Shown here in pieces: positions 8,501 to 16,361 of a stretch of DNA of 50,850 nt. The DNA lies in assembly GCA_017430945.1 (NCBI GenBank), contig JAFRMB010000145.1:1-50850 (forward strand). The letters run 5' to 3'. Numbering within the stretch: the stretch's first letter is position 1; every line of letters begins with the position of its first letter. This DNA is from Clostridia bacterium. GTDB lineage: Bacteria > Bacillota_A > Clostridia > Christensenellales > Aristaeellaceae. The position numbers and the translations under genes were made by a program. The notes under the pieces were generated by a model, which was given only the letters and a program-made list of their open reading frames with translations, searched no databases and was not told where the DNA came from.

Positions 8501-8935
8501 ATGAATGACAACGGGCTGTTCATCCTCATGTTCACCGGCATCTGGTGCCTGGTGGGCGGCATATTCCTGTGCGTCGGCATCGCCATGCGGCGCCGCTGGC
8601 TGCTCAAGGACGAGCGCATGCGCGCCAGATCCTCCGGCACCATCGTGGAAGTCGTGCGACGCACCAGCCGCGATTCCGCCTCCTTCTACCCGATCGTCGA
8701 GTTTGAAGCCGACGGGCGCAGGATCTCGCTGGAATCGAGCTCAGGCGGCGGCCGCAAGCGCTACTACGAGGGCCAGGCCGTCGAAGTGCGCTTCGACCCG
8801 GACGATCCGACCTGTTTCGAGATCGAAGGCGACAACACGATGAATACCATCAGCCTGATCTTTCCTATCGTCGGCGCCATCTGCATCGCCATCGGCGTCA
8901 TCGCCGCCGCATTCAGCGGTTTCCGCATGCGATAG
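8501..8935 (+). CDS. Small membrane protein, DUF3592-like
   Basis: 144 residues from ATG 8501 (AAAGG about ten bases upstream; a TTG at 8483 precedes that site). Topology: transmembrane helix about 5-28 (FILMFTGIWCLVGGIFLCVGIA), a basic segment, a soluble beta-rich domain (about 40-110: GTIVEVVRR, YPIVEFEADGRRI, YYEGQAVEVRFDPDDP), then a second helix about 115-138. The layout and the VxVRFDPDDP segment match what is remembered of DUF3592 proteins; molecular role unknown. It is first in the run leading into proB and proA, though a functional link to proline synthesis is not evident. Confidence 0.75.
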   Translation: MNDNGLFILMFTGIWCLVGGIFLCVGIAMRRRWLLKDERMRARSSGTIVEVVRRTSRDSASFYPIVEFEADGRRISLESSSGGGRKRYYEGQAVEVRFDPDDPTCFEIEGDNTMNTISLIFPIVGAICIAIGVIAAAFSGFRMR

Positions 8936-8968
8936 GCCATATCCTACAGATCTTAATGAGGTGATCCC

Positions 8969-9736
8969 ATGAGAATCGTGGTCAAGGTCGGCACATCCAC
9001 GCTGGCGCACAGCACCGGGCGCATGAACATCCGGCGCGTCGAGGCGCTTTGCAAGGTGCTTTCTGATATAAAGAACGCCGGGCACGAGGTGATCCTGGTC
9101 TCCTCCGGCGCCATCGGCATGGGCGTCGGCAAGCTTTCGCTGCCCGCGCGGCCGGAGGACATCCCCACCAAGCAGGCCGCCGCGGCGGTGGGCCAATGCG
9201 AGCTCATGTACACCTATGACCGGCTGTTCTCGGAATACAACCACACCGTGGCACAGCTGCTGGTCACCGGCAGCGACGTCGAGGACGCGGGCCGCCGCGA
9301 CCACTTCCACAACACGCTGTTCCGGCTGCTCGAGCTGCAGGCGCTCCCGATCATCAACGAGAACGACTCCATCGCCATCGATGAGATCGTGATCGGCGAC
9401 AACGACACGCTGTCGGCCATCGTGGCGGTCACGGTGGACGCGGACCTGCTGATCCTGCTGTCGGACATCGACGGCCTCTACACCGCCGATCCCCGCAGGC
9501 AGCCGGACGCCCGGCTCATCCACACGGTGACCGCCATCACGCCCCAGATCGAGGCGCTCGCCAGCGGCAACGGCACGTCTCTGGGCACCGGCGGCATGGT
9601 CACCAAGCTGCGCGCCGCCCGGATCGCGAATGAAGCCGGCATCGACATGGTCATCGCCAACGGCGCTGAGCCCGCGCTGATCTACGATATCCTGGACGGC
9701 CGATCGGTGGGCACGCGGTTCATCGGCGCACGTTGA
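8969..9736 (+). CDS. proB: Glutamate 5-kinase (short form without PUA domain)
   Basis: Phosphorylates L-glutamate to gamma-glutamyl phosphate, the first step of proline synthesis in the cytoplasm. 255 residues, an amino-acid kinase fold only; the C-terminal PUA domain of the roughly 367-residue E. coli enzyme is absent. Landmarks: VVKVGTSTL at the start, [10 protein letters not shown] (about 42-52), [11 protein letters not shown] and GDNDTLSA (about 130-152), [14 protein letters not shown] (about 168-182) and [12 protein letters not shown] (about 208-219). TGAGGTGA lies just upstream of the ATG. proA follows 61 bases later, so the two likely act as a pair and may form the usual kinase-reductase complex. 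Confidence 0.96.
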   Translation: MRIVVKVGTSTLAHSTGRMNIRRVEALCKVLSDIKNAGHEVILVSSGAIGMGVGKLSLPARPEDIPTKQAAAAVGQCELMYTYDRLFSEYNHTVAQLLVTGSDVEDAGRRDHFHNTLFRLLELQALPIINENDSIAIDEIVIGDNDTLSAIVAVTVDADLLILLSDIDGLYTADPRRQPDARLIHTVTAITPQIEALASGNGTSLGTGGMVTKLRAARIANEAGIDMVIANGAEPALIYDILDGRSVGTRFIGAR

Positions 9737-9797
9737 CGCGCTCCGCCGTGGAGGCGCATTATGGACACGGGACGATCGATCTACAGGGAGGGATTCC

Positions 9798-11057
9798 ATG
9801 ACGACCTTTGACAGGCTTCGCGAGGCAAGGGCTGCATGGCCGAAGCTTCAGTCCGCAGGTACCGAACATAAGGATCAGGCGCTGCTGGCCATGGCCGATG
9901 CGCTGTCCGAGGGCCACGTCGACGACATACTGCGCGCCAACGCGCTCGACGTCGAAGCGGCTCGCGGCCACATCAGCGACGTCATGCTGGACCGGCTGCG
10001 CCTGACGGAAGCGCGCATCCAGGCCATGGCGGACGGCATCCGCCAGGTGGCCGCGCTGCCCGACCCCGTCGGCGCGGTCATTTCACGCGTCGAGCGCCCC
10101 AACGGGCTGATCATCGAGCGCACCCGCGTGCCGATGGGCGTGATCGCCATCATCTACGAGAGCCGCCCCAACGTGACCTCCGACGCAGCCGTCCTTGCCC
10201 TGAAAGCCGGTAGCGCCTGCGTGCTGCGCAGCGGCAAGGAGGCCTGGCGCTCCGCGCGCGCCATCGTGGATGCCCTCGGAGAGGGACTTGAGGCCGCCGG
10301 CCTGCCGGCCGGGCTGATCCAACTGGTCGACGATACGACGCGTCAGTCCGCCACCGACCTGATGACTGCCGTGGGCCTAGTGGATCTGCTTCTGCCCCGC
10401 GGCGGCGCCGGGCTCATCCGCGCCGTCACCGAGAACGCCAAGGTGCCCTGCATACAGACGGGCACCGGCATCTGCCATGTGTACGTGGACCGCGCCGCCG
10501 ATCAGGCGATGGCGCTGGACATCATCGAAAATGCCAAGACCAGCCGGCCCTCCGTGTGCAACGCCGAGGAGGTGCTGCTGGTGCACGCCGACATCGCCGA
10601 CGCGTTCCTGCCGAAGCTGAAGGCGCGGCTGGTGGACGGGCGCGTCGCGCAGGGGCTGATCCCCGTCGAGCTGAGGCTCGATCCCCGTGCCGCCGCGATC
10701 ATCCCCGGGACGGCCGCGGGCGAGGCCGACTTCGACACCGAGTTCCTGGACTACATACTGGCCGTCGGCGTCGTCGACAGTGCGGCGGACGCCATCGCCC
10801 ACATCGCAGCCCACTCCACCGGTCACAGCGAAGCCGTGGTATCCGCCGATCCGTCGGTGCTGGACGCCTTCGCGAGCGGCGTGGACTCCGCGGCGGTGTA
10901 CCTCAACTGCTCGACCCGCTTTACCGACGGCGGCGAATTCGGCCTGGGCTGCGAGATGGGCATCTCCACCCAGAAGCTGCACGCCAGGGGCCCCATGGGT
11001 CTGGAGGAGCTGACCACCTACAAATACATCGTCCGGGGCAACGGCCAGATCCGGTGA
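9798..11057 (+). CDS. proA: Gamma-glutamyl phosphate reductase
   Basis: NADPH-dependent reduction of gamma-glutamyl phosphate to glutamate semialdehyde, the second step of proline synthesis. 419 residues, the usual length for ProA, aldehyde dehydrogenase superfamily. Landmarks: [19 protein letters not shown] (about 113-131), LPRGGAGLI (about 199-207), the catalytic cysteine in [11 protein letters not shown] (Cys254) and [21 protein letters not shown] near the C-terminus (about 365-395). AGGGAGGG is seven bases upstream of the ATG. No gene for the last step (proC) is in the window. A LysR regulator follows 37 bases downstream. Confidence 0.97.
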   Translation: MTTFDRLREARAAWPKLQSAGTEHKDQALLAMADALSEGHVDDILRANALDVEAARGHISDVMLDRLRLTEARIQAMADGIRQVAALPDPVGAVISRVERPNGLIIERTRVPMGVIAIIYESRPNVTSDAAVLALKAGSACVLRSGKEAWRSARAIVDALGEGLEAAGLPAGLIQLVDDTTRQSATDLMTAVGLVDLLLPRGGAGLIRAVTENAKVPCIQTGTGICHVYVDRAADQAMALDIIENAKTSRPSVCNAEEVLLVHADIADAFLPKLKARLVDGRVAQGLIPVELRLDPRAAAIIPGTAAGEADFDTEFLDYILAVGVVDSAADAIAHIAAHSTGHSEAVVSADPSVLDAFASGVDSAAVYLNCSTRFTDGGEFGLGCEMGISTQKLHARGPMGLEELTTYKYIVRGNGQIR

Positions 11058-11094
11058 CCCGGCCGCGCGCGTTCCCCCGCGCTTCGGAGGCAGG

Positions 11095-11970
11095 ATGAAC
11101 ATTTCCAAATACCGCGTCTTGCTGCGGGTGGTCGAGCTGGGCAGCCTCACCCGCGCTGCCGAGGCGCTCGGCTACACCCAGTCCGGCGTGAGCCACATCA
11201 TCGGCAGCCTCGAATCCGAACTCGGCTTCACCCTGCTGTACAGGGGCCGGGCGGGCGTGCAGCTCACCTCCGACGGTCAGCGGATCCTGCCCGCCGTGCG
11301 GGCGATCGTCAACGGCGCGAACCAGCTCGACCAGGTCGTCGCCGCCATACGCGGGTTGGATACCGGCGTCATCCGCGTCGGCGCGTTCACCAGCGTGGCG
11401 GTGCACTGGCTGCCGGGCATGATCAAGACGTTCCAGCAGGATCACCCGAACATCGAATTCAAGCTGCTCAACGGCGACTATCACGATGTTGAGCGGTGGC
11501 TGCAGGACGGCAGCGTCGATGTCGGCTTCGTGACGCTGCCCGCCCGGGTGGACTGCCGGACCCTCCCCCTGCGGGAGGACCGGCTGCTCGCCATACTGCC
11601 CAAGGACCATCCCAAGGCGAAGCTCGTCAAGTATCCGCTGTCCGAGATCGGCAGCGAGGATTTCATCAGCCTGCTCCGAAATTCTGATCATGACGCCCGG
11701 CGCGCCATGGAGCAGGCCGGGGTGACGCCGCGGATCAAGTTCACCACCAAGGACGACTACGCCATCATCGCCATGGTCGAAAACGGCCTTGGCATCTCCA
11801 TCATGCCGGAGCTGCTGCTGCAGGGGCACACCGATGGCTTGCGCGCCATGGAGCTGTTCCCCGGCGCCAAGCGCACCATCGCCCTCGCCATCGCCGATGC
11901 CGGCGGCATCAGTCCGGCCGTCGGCGCCTTTGCGGAGCACGTGCGCCGCTGGGTCGAGGAGCACCCCTGA
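11095..11970 (+). CDS. LysR-family transcriptional regulator
   Basis: DNA-binding regulator, 291 residues, typical LTTR length. Residues 1-60 form the winged helix-turn-helix (LGSLTRAAEALGYTQSGVSH, then LESELGFTLLYR), followed by an effector-binding domain of the periplasmic-binding type (about 90-290), with IRVGAFTSVAVHWLP and AMVENGLGISIMPE recognisable. GGAGG sits five bases before the ATG. It is co-directional with proB-proA, so it could regulate the run or itself; classic LysR regulation is divergent, which this is not. The ligand cannot be read from the sequence. Confidence 0.93.
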   Translation: MNISKYRVLLRVVELGSLTRAAEALGYTQSGVSHIIGSLESELGFTLLYRGRAGVQLTSDGQRILPAVRAIVNGANQLDQVVAAIRGLDTGVIRVGAFTSVAVHWLPGMIKTFQQDHPNIEFKLLNGDYHDVERWLQDGSVDVGFVTLPARVDCRTLPLREDRLLAILPKDHPKAKLVKYPLSEIGSEDFISLLRNSDHDARRAMEQAGVTPRIKFTTKDDYAIIAMVENGLGISIMPELLLQGHTDGLRAMELFPGAKRTIALAIADAGGISPAVGAFAEHVRRWVEEHP

Positions 11971-12012
11971 CCGGCGCTTCTCCCTTCGACGCCGAAGAGC
12001 CCTTCAATGATC

Positions 12013-12052
12013 AGAACGCCCCCTTCCCCACCGATGCGGGAAGAGGGCGTTC
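12013..12052. terminator. Hairpin between converging lysR and queF
   Basis: GAACGCCC-CCTTCCC pairs with GGGAAG-AGGGCGTTC around a short loop. Neither side has a clean U-tract, but its location between two convergent stop codons supports a shared terminator. Confidence 0.6.
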
Positions 12053-12071
12053 ATTATGGATGACGTCACGG

Positions 12072-12569
12072 CTACCGGTTGTCCACCTTTTCGGGGTACA
12101 GGTCGTGCTGGCTGAGGCGCTGCCATGCGACCTCCTCCCAGCGCGTGCCGGGCTTGCCGTAGTTGCAGTAGGGGTCGATGGAGATGCCGCCGCGCGGGGT
12201 GAACTTGCCCCAGACCTCGATGTACTTGGGGTCCATGAGCCTGATCAGGTCCTTCATGATGATGTTCATGCAATCCTCATGAAAATCCCCGTGGTTGCGG
12301 AAGCTGAACAGATACAGCTTCAGCGACTTCGACTCCACCATGCGCTCGCCGGGCACATAGGAGATATACACCGTCGCGAAGTCCGGCTGTCCGGTGATGG
12401 GACAAAGGCTCGTGAACTCCGGGCAGTTGAACTTGACGAAGTAGTCGTTGTCGGGATGCTTGTTGACGAAGGTCTCCAGCACCTCCGGGGCATAATCGCT
12501 CTTGTAGACGACGCGCCGGTTCCCCAGCAGAGACAGGCCCTGGGCCTCTTCATGTGTCCTTCCGCTCAT
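12072..12569 (-). CDS. queF: NADPH-dependent 7-cyano-7-deazaguanine reductase
   Basis: Reduces the nitrile of preQ0 to the amine of preQ1 in queuosine synthesis; cytoplasmic, 165 residues, the short unimodular form. The catalytic cysteine is in [13 protein letters not shown] (Cys56), with the conserved Asp at 63, and the NADPH-binding QueF motif is ESKSLKLY (about 79-86). The start is one base after the queT stop, so the two are translationally coupled. No other queuosine-pathway gene (queC, queD, queE, tgt, queA) is visible, so this pair may act by importing a precursor and reducing it. Both should be controlled by the preQ1 riboswitch upstream. Confidence 0.96.
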   Translation of the reverse strand: MSGRTHEEAQGLSLLGNRRVVYKSDYAPEVLETFVNKHPDNDYFVKFNCPEFTSLCPITGQPDFATVYISYVPGERMVESKSLKLYLFSFRNHGDFHEDCMNIIMKDLIRLMDPKYIEVWGKFTPRGGISIDPYCNYGKPGTRWEEVAWQRLSQHDLYPEKVDNR

Positions 12570-12570
12570 A

Positions 12571-13047
12571 TCACGACCTCCAGACCTGCTCGAGCGCGTT
12601 GACGAGCAGCGCGCCGACCGTGCCGGCGATGGTCTGCCCCACCAGCAGGCTGCCCGCCAGCACCCAGTAGGGCACGCCGATCACCTTGCTCAGCCACAGC
12701 GATACGCCCAGCGCCGGTATGAGCGCGATGGGCACGATGACCGACCACGTGGTCACGCGCCGCTTCCCCAGCAGCGCGCAGCAGCCGGCGGTGAGCAGGC
12801 CCACGATGCCGCCGCCCACGATGTCGAAAAAGCCAAGCCCGCCCATCACCATATTGGCAAGCAGATTGGACAGCCCCAGCGGCACAACCAGGAACGGAAA
12901 CAGATACGCGATACCATAGATCGCCGTGGCAATACGCACCTGGTACTGCCCGAACGCAAAGCTCTGTGTGAAATACATCACCACGATGTAGACGGCCATG
13001 ACGGCGCCGGAAAAGGTCAGCTTCTGGGTATTGGTCAGGTCCTTCAT
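12571..13047 (-). CDS. queT: QueT-family queuosine-precursor transporter (ECF S component)
   Basis: Integral membrane substrate-binding unit of an energy-coupling-factor transporter; binds a queuosine precursor and works with a shared ECF ATPase/T module located elsewhere. 158 residues from ATG 13047 with about five hydrophobic segments ([78 protein letters not shown]). The family call rests on the [19 protein letters not shown] region, the size and the preQ1 riboswitch upstream. AGGAGGTGA lies 14 bases before the ATG by the AGGAGG, slightly long; an in-frame GTG at 13116 lies inside the terminator and is rejected. Confidence 0.88.
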   Translation of the reverse strand: MKDLTNTQKLTFSGAVMAVYIVVMYFTQSFAFGQYQVRIATAIYGIAYLFPFLVVPLGLSNLLANMVMGGLGFFDIVGGGIVGLLTAGCCALLGKRRVTTWSVIVPIALIPALGVSLWLSKVIGVPYWVLAGSLLVGQTIAGTVGALLVNALEQVWRS

Positions 13048-13103
13048 ATCTGTTTTCGTCACCTCCTCATCGATCAAGTCGATCCTGCGGGAGCGCGCCC
13101 TGC

Positions 13104-13132
13104 AAAAAAGGCGCACCCATCACGGGCGCGCC
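13104..13132 (-). terminator. Riboswitch-linked terminator upstream of queT
   Basis: GGCGCGCCC-GTGAT-GGGTGCGCC (one G-U pair) followed by T6 on the minus strand, 25 bases after the preQ1 aptamer: the expression platform that stops transcription when preQ1 is bound. Confidence 0.88.
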
Positions 13133-13156
13133 CCAACAAAATCGCTTTTGTCTTCG

Positions 13157-13198
13157 TCCCTAGTTTTGTTTATAGACAGGATGGTTTCGAACTGTCTT
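13157..13198 (-). promoter_or_regulatory. PreQ1-I riboswitch aptamer
   Basis: Minus-strand sequence AGACAG-TTCGAAACCAT-CCTGTCT (stem and loop) followed by ATAAACAAAACTAGGG. This fits the class I preQ1 aptamer: short hairpin, C-containing loop and an A-rich tail ending in CUARGG that forms the pseudoknot. It sits between a promoter and a terminator in front of queT-queF, whose products handle preQ0/preQ1, so ligand and genes agree. Confidence 0.93.
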
Positions 13199-13214
13199 GC
13201 CGCTAAGCCTGTTC

Positions 13215-13243
13215 ACTATACCATATTTCGGCGGATCGCACAA
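13215..13243 (-). promoter_or_regulatory. Promoter of the riboswitch-queT-queF unit
   Basis: TTGTGC (13243-13238), 17-base spacer and TATAGT (13220-13215) on the minus strand; transcription would start near 13208, just before the aptamer. Confidence 0.7.
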
Positions 13244-13266
13244 GTTAAGTTACCGCGCAGTTCCTA

Positions 13267-13295
13267 TTGATTATTCCCGGCGATTGCACTATAAT
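13267..13295 (+). promoter_or_regulatory. Promoter of the aldo/keto reductase gene
   Basis: TTGATT (13267-13272), 17-base spacer, TATAAT (13290-13295), about 45 bases before the start codon and divergent from the queT promoter. Confidence 0.75.
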
Positions 13296-13341
13296 GATGG
13301 CAAACACGGGCATCGCCCATCGGGTCCAAGGAGGTCTGCTC

Positions 13342-14523
13342 ATGCAGTACAGGATCGATCCAAAAAACGGCCAGTCCCTCTCTGTGCTGGGCTTCGGTTG
13401 CATGCGGTTCACCCGGAAGGGCGGCCAGATCGACCAGGAAAAGGCGGATCGGGAGATGAAGCTGGCGCTGGATCTCGGCGTCAACTACTTCGATACGGCC
13501 TACATCTATCCGGGCAGCGAGGTCGCTCTGGGCAACTTCATCGCCGCCCATGGCTGCCGTGACCGTCTGAACATCGCGACGAAGCTGCCGCAGTACCGCG
13601 TGAAGCGGCGGGAGGACTTCGACGCGTTCTTCGACGAGGAGCTCAAGCGCCTGCGGACCGATCATGTGGATTACTATCTCATGCACATGATGAACGACGC
13701 GCAGAGCTTCGAGCGCCTGCGCGCGCTGGGGCTCGAGGAATGGGTGGCGTCCAAAAAAGCGTCCGGTCAGATCCGGAACATCGGCTTTTCCTTCCACGGC
13801 GGCACGCTCCAGCTGAAGGCGCTGATCGACGCCTGGGACTGGGACTTCTGCCAGATCCAGTTCAACTACCTGGACGAACACAGCCAGGCCGGCATCGACG
13901 GCCTGCGCTACGCGCACGAAAAGGGTCTGCCCGTGATCATCATGGAGCCGCTGCGCGGCGGCAAGCTGGTCAACGCGCTGCCCCGGGCCGCGCAGCGCGA
14001 GTTCGACGCCATGTCTCCGAAGCGCTCGCCGGCGGACTGGGGGCTTCGCTGGATCTGGAACCATCCGGAGGTGACCGTCGTGCTCTCCGGCATGAACGAC
14101 GTCTCTCAGGTGAACGAGAACTGCCGCATCGCCTCGGAAAGCCTGCCTGACGCGCTGAGCGCCGACGAGCTCCGCCTGTACGACCGCGTGACCGCCGCCA
14201 TCCGTTCGGTCACGAAGGTCGGCTGCACCGGGTGCGGCTACTGCCAGCCCTGCCCCAGAGGCGTGGACATCCCCATGTGCTTCTCGGCCTACAACACCAG
14301 CTACTCGGACGGCCTCTTCACCGGCATGAAGGAGTACATGATGTGCACCACGCTGCGCCGCGTGCGCTCGAATGCGGGCCTTTGCGTGAAGTGCGGCAAG
14401 TGCGAACAGCATTGCCCGCAACACCTGTCCATCCGCGAGCATCTGGATGCGGTCAGGCGCAGGCTCGAAAACCCCGCTTATAAGATTGCTGCGGCCGTGG
14501 CGCCGAAGTTCATGCGCTATTGA
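13342..14523 (+). CDS. Aldo/keto reductase with C-terminal 4Fe-4S ferredoxin domain
   Basis: Predicted oxidoreductase of 393 residues. The N-terminal TIM-barrel (about 1-285) shows aldo/keto reductase marks: FGCMRF, the Asp and Tyr of NYFDTAYIYPGSE, Lys in ATKLPQ and His in YYLMHMM. The C-terminal about 90 residues carry two cysteine clusters: CTGCGYCQPCPRGVDIP and CVKCGKCEQHCPQ, typical of paired 4Fe-4S sites. Such fusions are frequent in anaerobic Firmicutes and probably exchange electrons with ferredoxin; the substrate is unknown. ATG 13342 has AAGGAGGT seven bases upstream; longer in-frame reading falls in the promoter. Confidence 0.93.
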   Translation: MQYRIDPKNGQSLSVLGFGCMRFTRKGGQIDQEKADREMKLALDLGVNYFDTAYIYPGSEVALGNFIAAHGCRDRLNIATKLPQYRVKRREDFDAFFDEELKRLRTDHVDYYLMHMMNDAQSFERLRALGLEEWVASKKASGQIRNIGFSFHGGTLQLKALIDAWDWDFCQIQFNYLDEHSQAGIDGLRYAHEKGLPVIIMEPLRGGKLVNALPRAAQREFDAMSPKRSPADWGLRWIWNHPEVTVVLSGMNDVSQVNENCRIASESLPDALSADELRLYDRVTAAIRSVTKVGCTGCGYCQPCPRGVDIPMCFSAYNTSYSDGLFTGMKEYMMCTTLRRVRSNAGLCVKCGKCEQHCPQHLSIREHLDAVRRRLENPAYKIAAAVAPKFMRY

Positions 14524-14533
14524 CGCGGCGGCA

Positions 14534-14562
14534 TTGACAATTCCCGCATTTTCACTTAATAT
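14534..14562 (+). promoter_or_regulatory. Promoter of the triple-SH3 protein gene
   Basis: Perfect TTGACA (14534-14539), 17-base spacer, TAATAT (14557-14562). Confidence 0.8.
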
Positions 14563-14599
14563 TAGGGTACATCAGAAATCGTACAGGGAGGATCGATCG

Positions 14600-15388
14600 A
14601 TGAAAAAGCTTCGCACGACACTCTGCCTGGCGCTGGCGCTGCTGCTTGCCGTGGCCGTCCCGGCCAGCGCGGCTCAGGCCTATTACTATGAAGACTACAC
14701 CAACCTGCTCGGCTCCATGGAGATCGTGAACGTGCAGACCTACACCTCCATGCGCGACCGCCCCACGGCCTATGCCAACAAGATCGCCCGCGTGCCCGCC
14801 GGCGCCGTCGTGACCAACTGCTACTACTACGACGACAAGTATACCTATTGCGAATACGGCAACTATTCGGGCTACATCGCCAACGCCAACCTCTCCTTTA
14901 TCGCAGGGCCTGTGGGCTATGAATACCCCGATGAATACTATCTGGGCAACTTCATGATCTCCAACTGCGCCTCCTACGCCTCGCTGCGCGTCTATCCCGA
15001 CACCAACTCCCAGCTGTTGGCCAGGGTGCCGCTGGGCGAGATCGTGACCAACGTGTTCTACCAGGACGACCGCTTCTCTTATTGCGTATACGGCGACATG
15101 GACGGCTATATCCTGAACAGCAACCTCACATGGGTCTCCGGCGGCAGCAACAGTGCCGACACCTACGGCGGCAGCTACGACCCCAGCGCGAACATCGGCA
15201 CCGCGGTGATCGTCAACTGCGTGTCCTACGCGTCCCTCCGCCAGATGCCCGACACCCGCTCCGCCCGGCTGGCCAAGGTGCCCCTCGGCGCCGCGGTGTA
15301 CAATGCCTACATCGTGGACGACCGCTTCGCCTACTGCGAGTACAACGGCATCGCCGGCTACATCCTCATCGACAATCTGGGCTGGTGA
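14600..15388 (+). CDS. Secreted protein with three bacterial SH3-like repeats
   Basis: 262 residues; GGGAGGATC upstream of ATG 14600. Signal peptide about 1-26 (ending ASAAQA). Three tandem repeats of about 65 residues follow the pattern VxNCxSYASLRxxPDTxSxxLARVPLG, then V.N.YY.DDRF.YC.Y..., then GYI...NL. They start near residues 40, 120 and 203. This is the SH3_3-type fold often found on cell-wall hydrolases, where it binds peptidoglycan peptides. No catalytic domain is attached, so a wall-binding or ligand-presenting role is inferred. It is unusually rich in tyrosine. It is followed by a strong terminator and so is a single-gene unit. Confidence 0.85.
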   Translation: MKKLRTTLCLALALLLAVAVPASAAQAYYYEDYTNLLGSMEIVNVQTYTSMRDRPTAYANKIARVPAGAVVTNCYYYDDKYTYCEYGNYSGYIANANLSFIAGPVGYEYPDEYYLGNFMISNCASYASLRVYPDTNSQLLARVPLGEIVTNVFYQDDRFSYCVYGDMDGYILNSNLTWVSGGSNSADTYGGSYDPSANIGTAVIVNCVSYASLRQMPDTRSARLAKVPLGAAVYNAYIVDDRFAYCEYNGIAGYILIDNLGW

Positions 15389-15416
15389 CGCGACCGGCCG
15401 GTCCGCCGGACGCCGC

Positions 15417-15447
15417 GCGGGAGGAGGCTTTGCGCCTCCTCCCGCAT
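15417..15447 (+). terminator. Terminator of the triple-SH3 protein gene
   Basis: GCGGGAGGAGG-CTTTG-CGCCTCCTCCCGC hairpin, then ATGATTTG; strong stem, weak T-tract. Confidence 0.7.
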
Positions 15448-15720
15448 GATTTGTCTGCAAGGGCGCCAAAGGGCGATCGGTCGATCCCTCTCTCTTTCAG
15501 TGACGGAGCCACGTTCGGCCGAAGCGGCGTCTCCCGACCGAAGGCATGCGCCTTGAAGCGCTGTCCGGATCGATCGAATGCGCTTCAAAACACATATCCC
15601 TGCGGCAAACGCGGACAAACATGACCGGACCTGAAGCGCCCTTCTGTTCGTCGCTGTCCTGGGCGCAGCGACGCGCGTGATACTGCTGAGGCGGCGTCCG
15701 TCGCCTTTATCCGGGCATTG
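15448..15720. other. Intergenic stretch without a recognised gene
   Basis: About 270 bases between convergent genes. Short open frames here have atypical composition and no ribosome sites. Nothing recognisable was found. Confidence 0.5.
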
Positions 15721-15745
15721 AAAACGCGCCGCTTGATGCGGCGCG
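15721..15745 (-). terminator. Terminator at the end of the phosphatase/solute-binding operon
   Basis: CGCGCCGC-ATCAA-GCGGCGCG followed by TTTT on the minus strand, about 80 bases after the last stop codon of the operon. Confidence 0.8.
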
Positions 15746-15827
15746 GGTCGTCATGATCATCTCCCCTGAAGCGGGACGGCGCAATCAGCTTCCGGTCTTC
15801 CCGCCATCGGATACCGGCCGGCTGCGA

Positions 15828-16310
15828 TCACGGATCGCTCGTGAACCTCAGCTTGTAGCGGATGAAATCATTGTCTTTCGTGTCAAAGTTTTCTTCTGTG
15901 ACCAGGAAAGCATTCCTGTATGCGGTCCTGTATGTGAGGATATTGAAAAAGGATTCCACTTCGCCGTTGTGGTCCGTCATCATCTCGACACGATCGTCGA
16001 TCGCGTCTGGATACACCTGAAGGCATCTGATGAACGTGTCGTAATCCGCTATGGATCGGCCGATAAAGCAGGTAAAATCCTTCAGCCTGCAGCCGTTCTT
16101 TTTGTCGAATTCCTCCTGCAGCGCGGCCATGACCCAAGAGAAGGCTTCATAGCGACCGCCGTTGACCGTATAGGCGAGCAGCCGCTCCAGTTCCGTATAG
16201 CGCTCATCACAGATCATCCGGCCGGTGATCTCGGCAAGCTCCAGAAGGGCATCCAGATCGTCCGGATCTGCCAAAGCATTTTCTTTCAGCAATTCTTCCA
16301 GTGTTCTCAT
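15828..16310 (-). CDS. Small cytoplasmic protein of unknown function, last gene of the phosphatase operon
   Basis: 160 residues from ATG 16310; the in-frame 14-codon extension upstream has no better start. No signal peptide or membrane helix. The N-terminal half looks all-helical and repeat-like (LEELLKENALADPDDLDALLELAEITGR), the second half mixed (FTCFIGRSIADYDTFIRC, EVESFFNILTYRTAYRNAF). No family recognised. It sits 51 bases after solute-binding protein A and is closed by the operon terminator, so co-expression with the upstream phosphatase, Sel1 and binding-protein genes is likely. The ribosome site is weak (GGAAG about ten bases upstream). Confidence 0.65.
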   Translation of the reverse strand: MRTLEELLKENALADPDDLDALLELAEITGRMICDERYTELERLLAYTVNGGRYEAFSWVMAALQEEFDKKNGCRLKDFTCFIGRSIADYDTFIRCLQVYPDAIDDRVEMMTDHNGEVESFFNILTYRTAYRNAFLVTEENFDTKDNDFIRYKLRFTSDP

Positions 16311-16361
16311 CGTCTTATGCTTCCAAAGCACACAGGGAACGGTCTTGCCCACCTCGGTCGC

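Noticed and set aside
13048..13116. Longer QueT starting at GTG 13116
   Set aside because: This start lies inside the riboswitch terminator hairpin, and the extra residues are arginine-rich and unlike the family.
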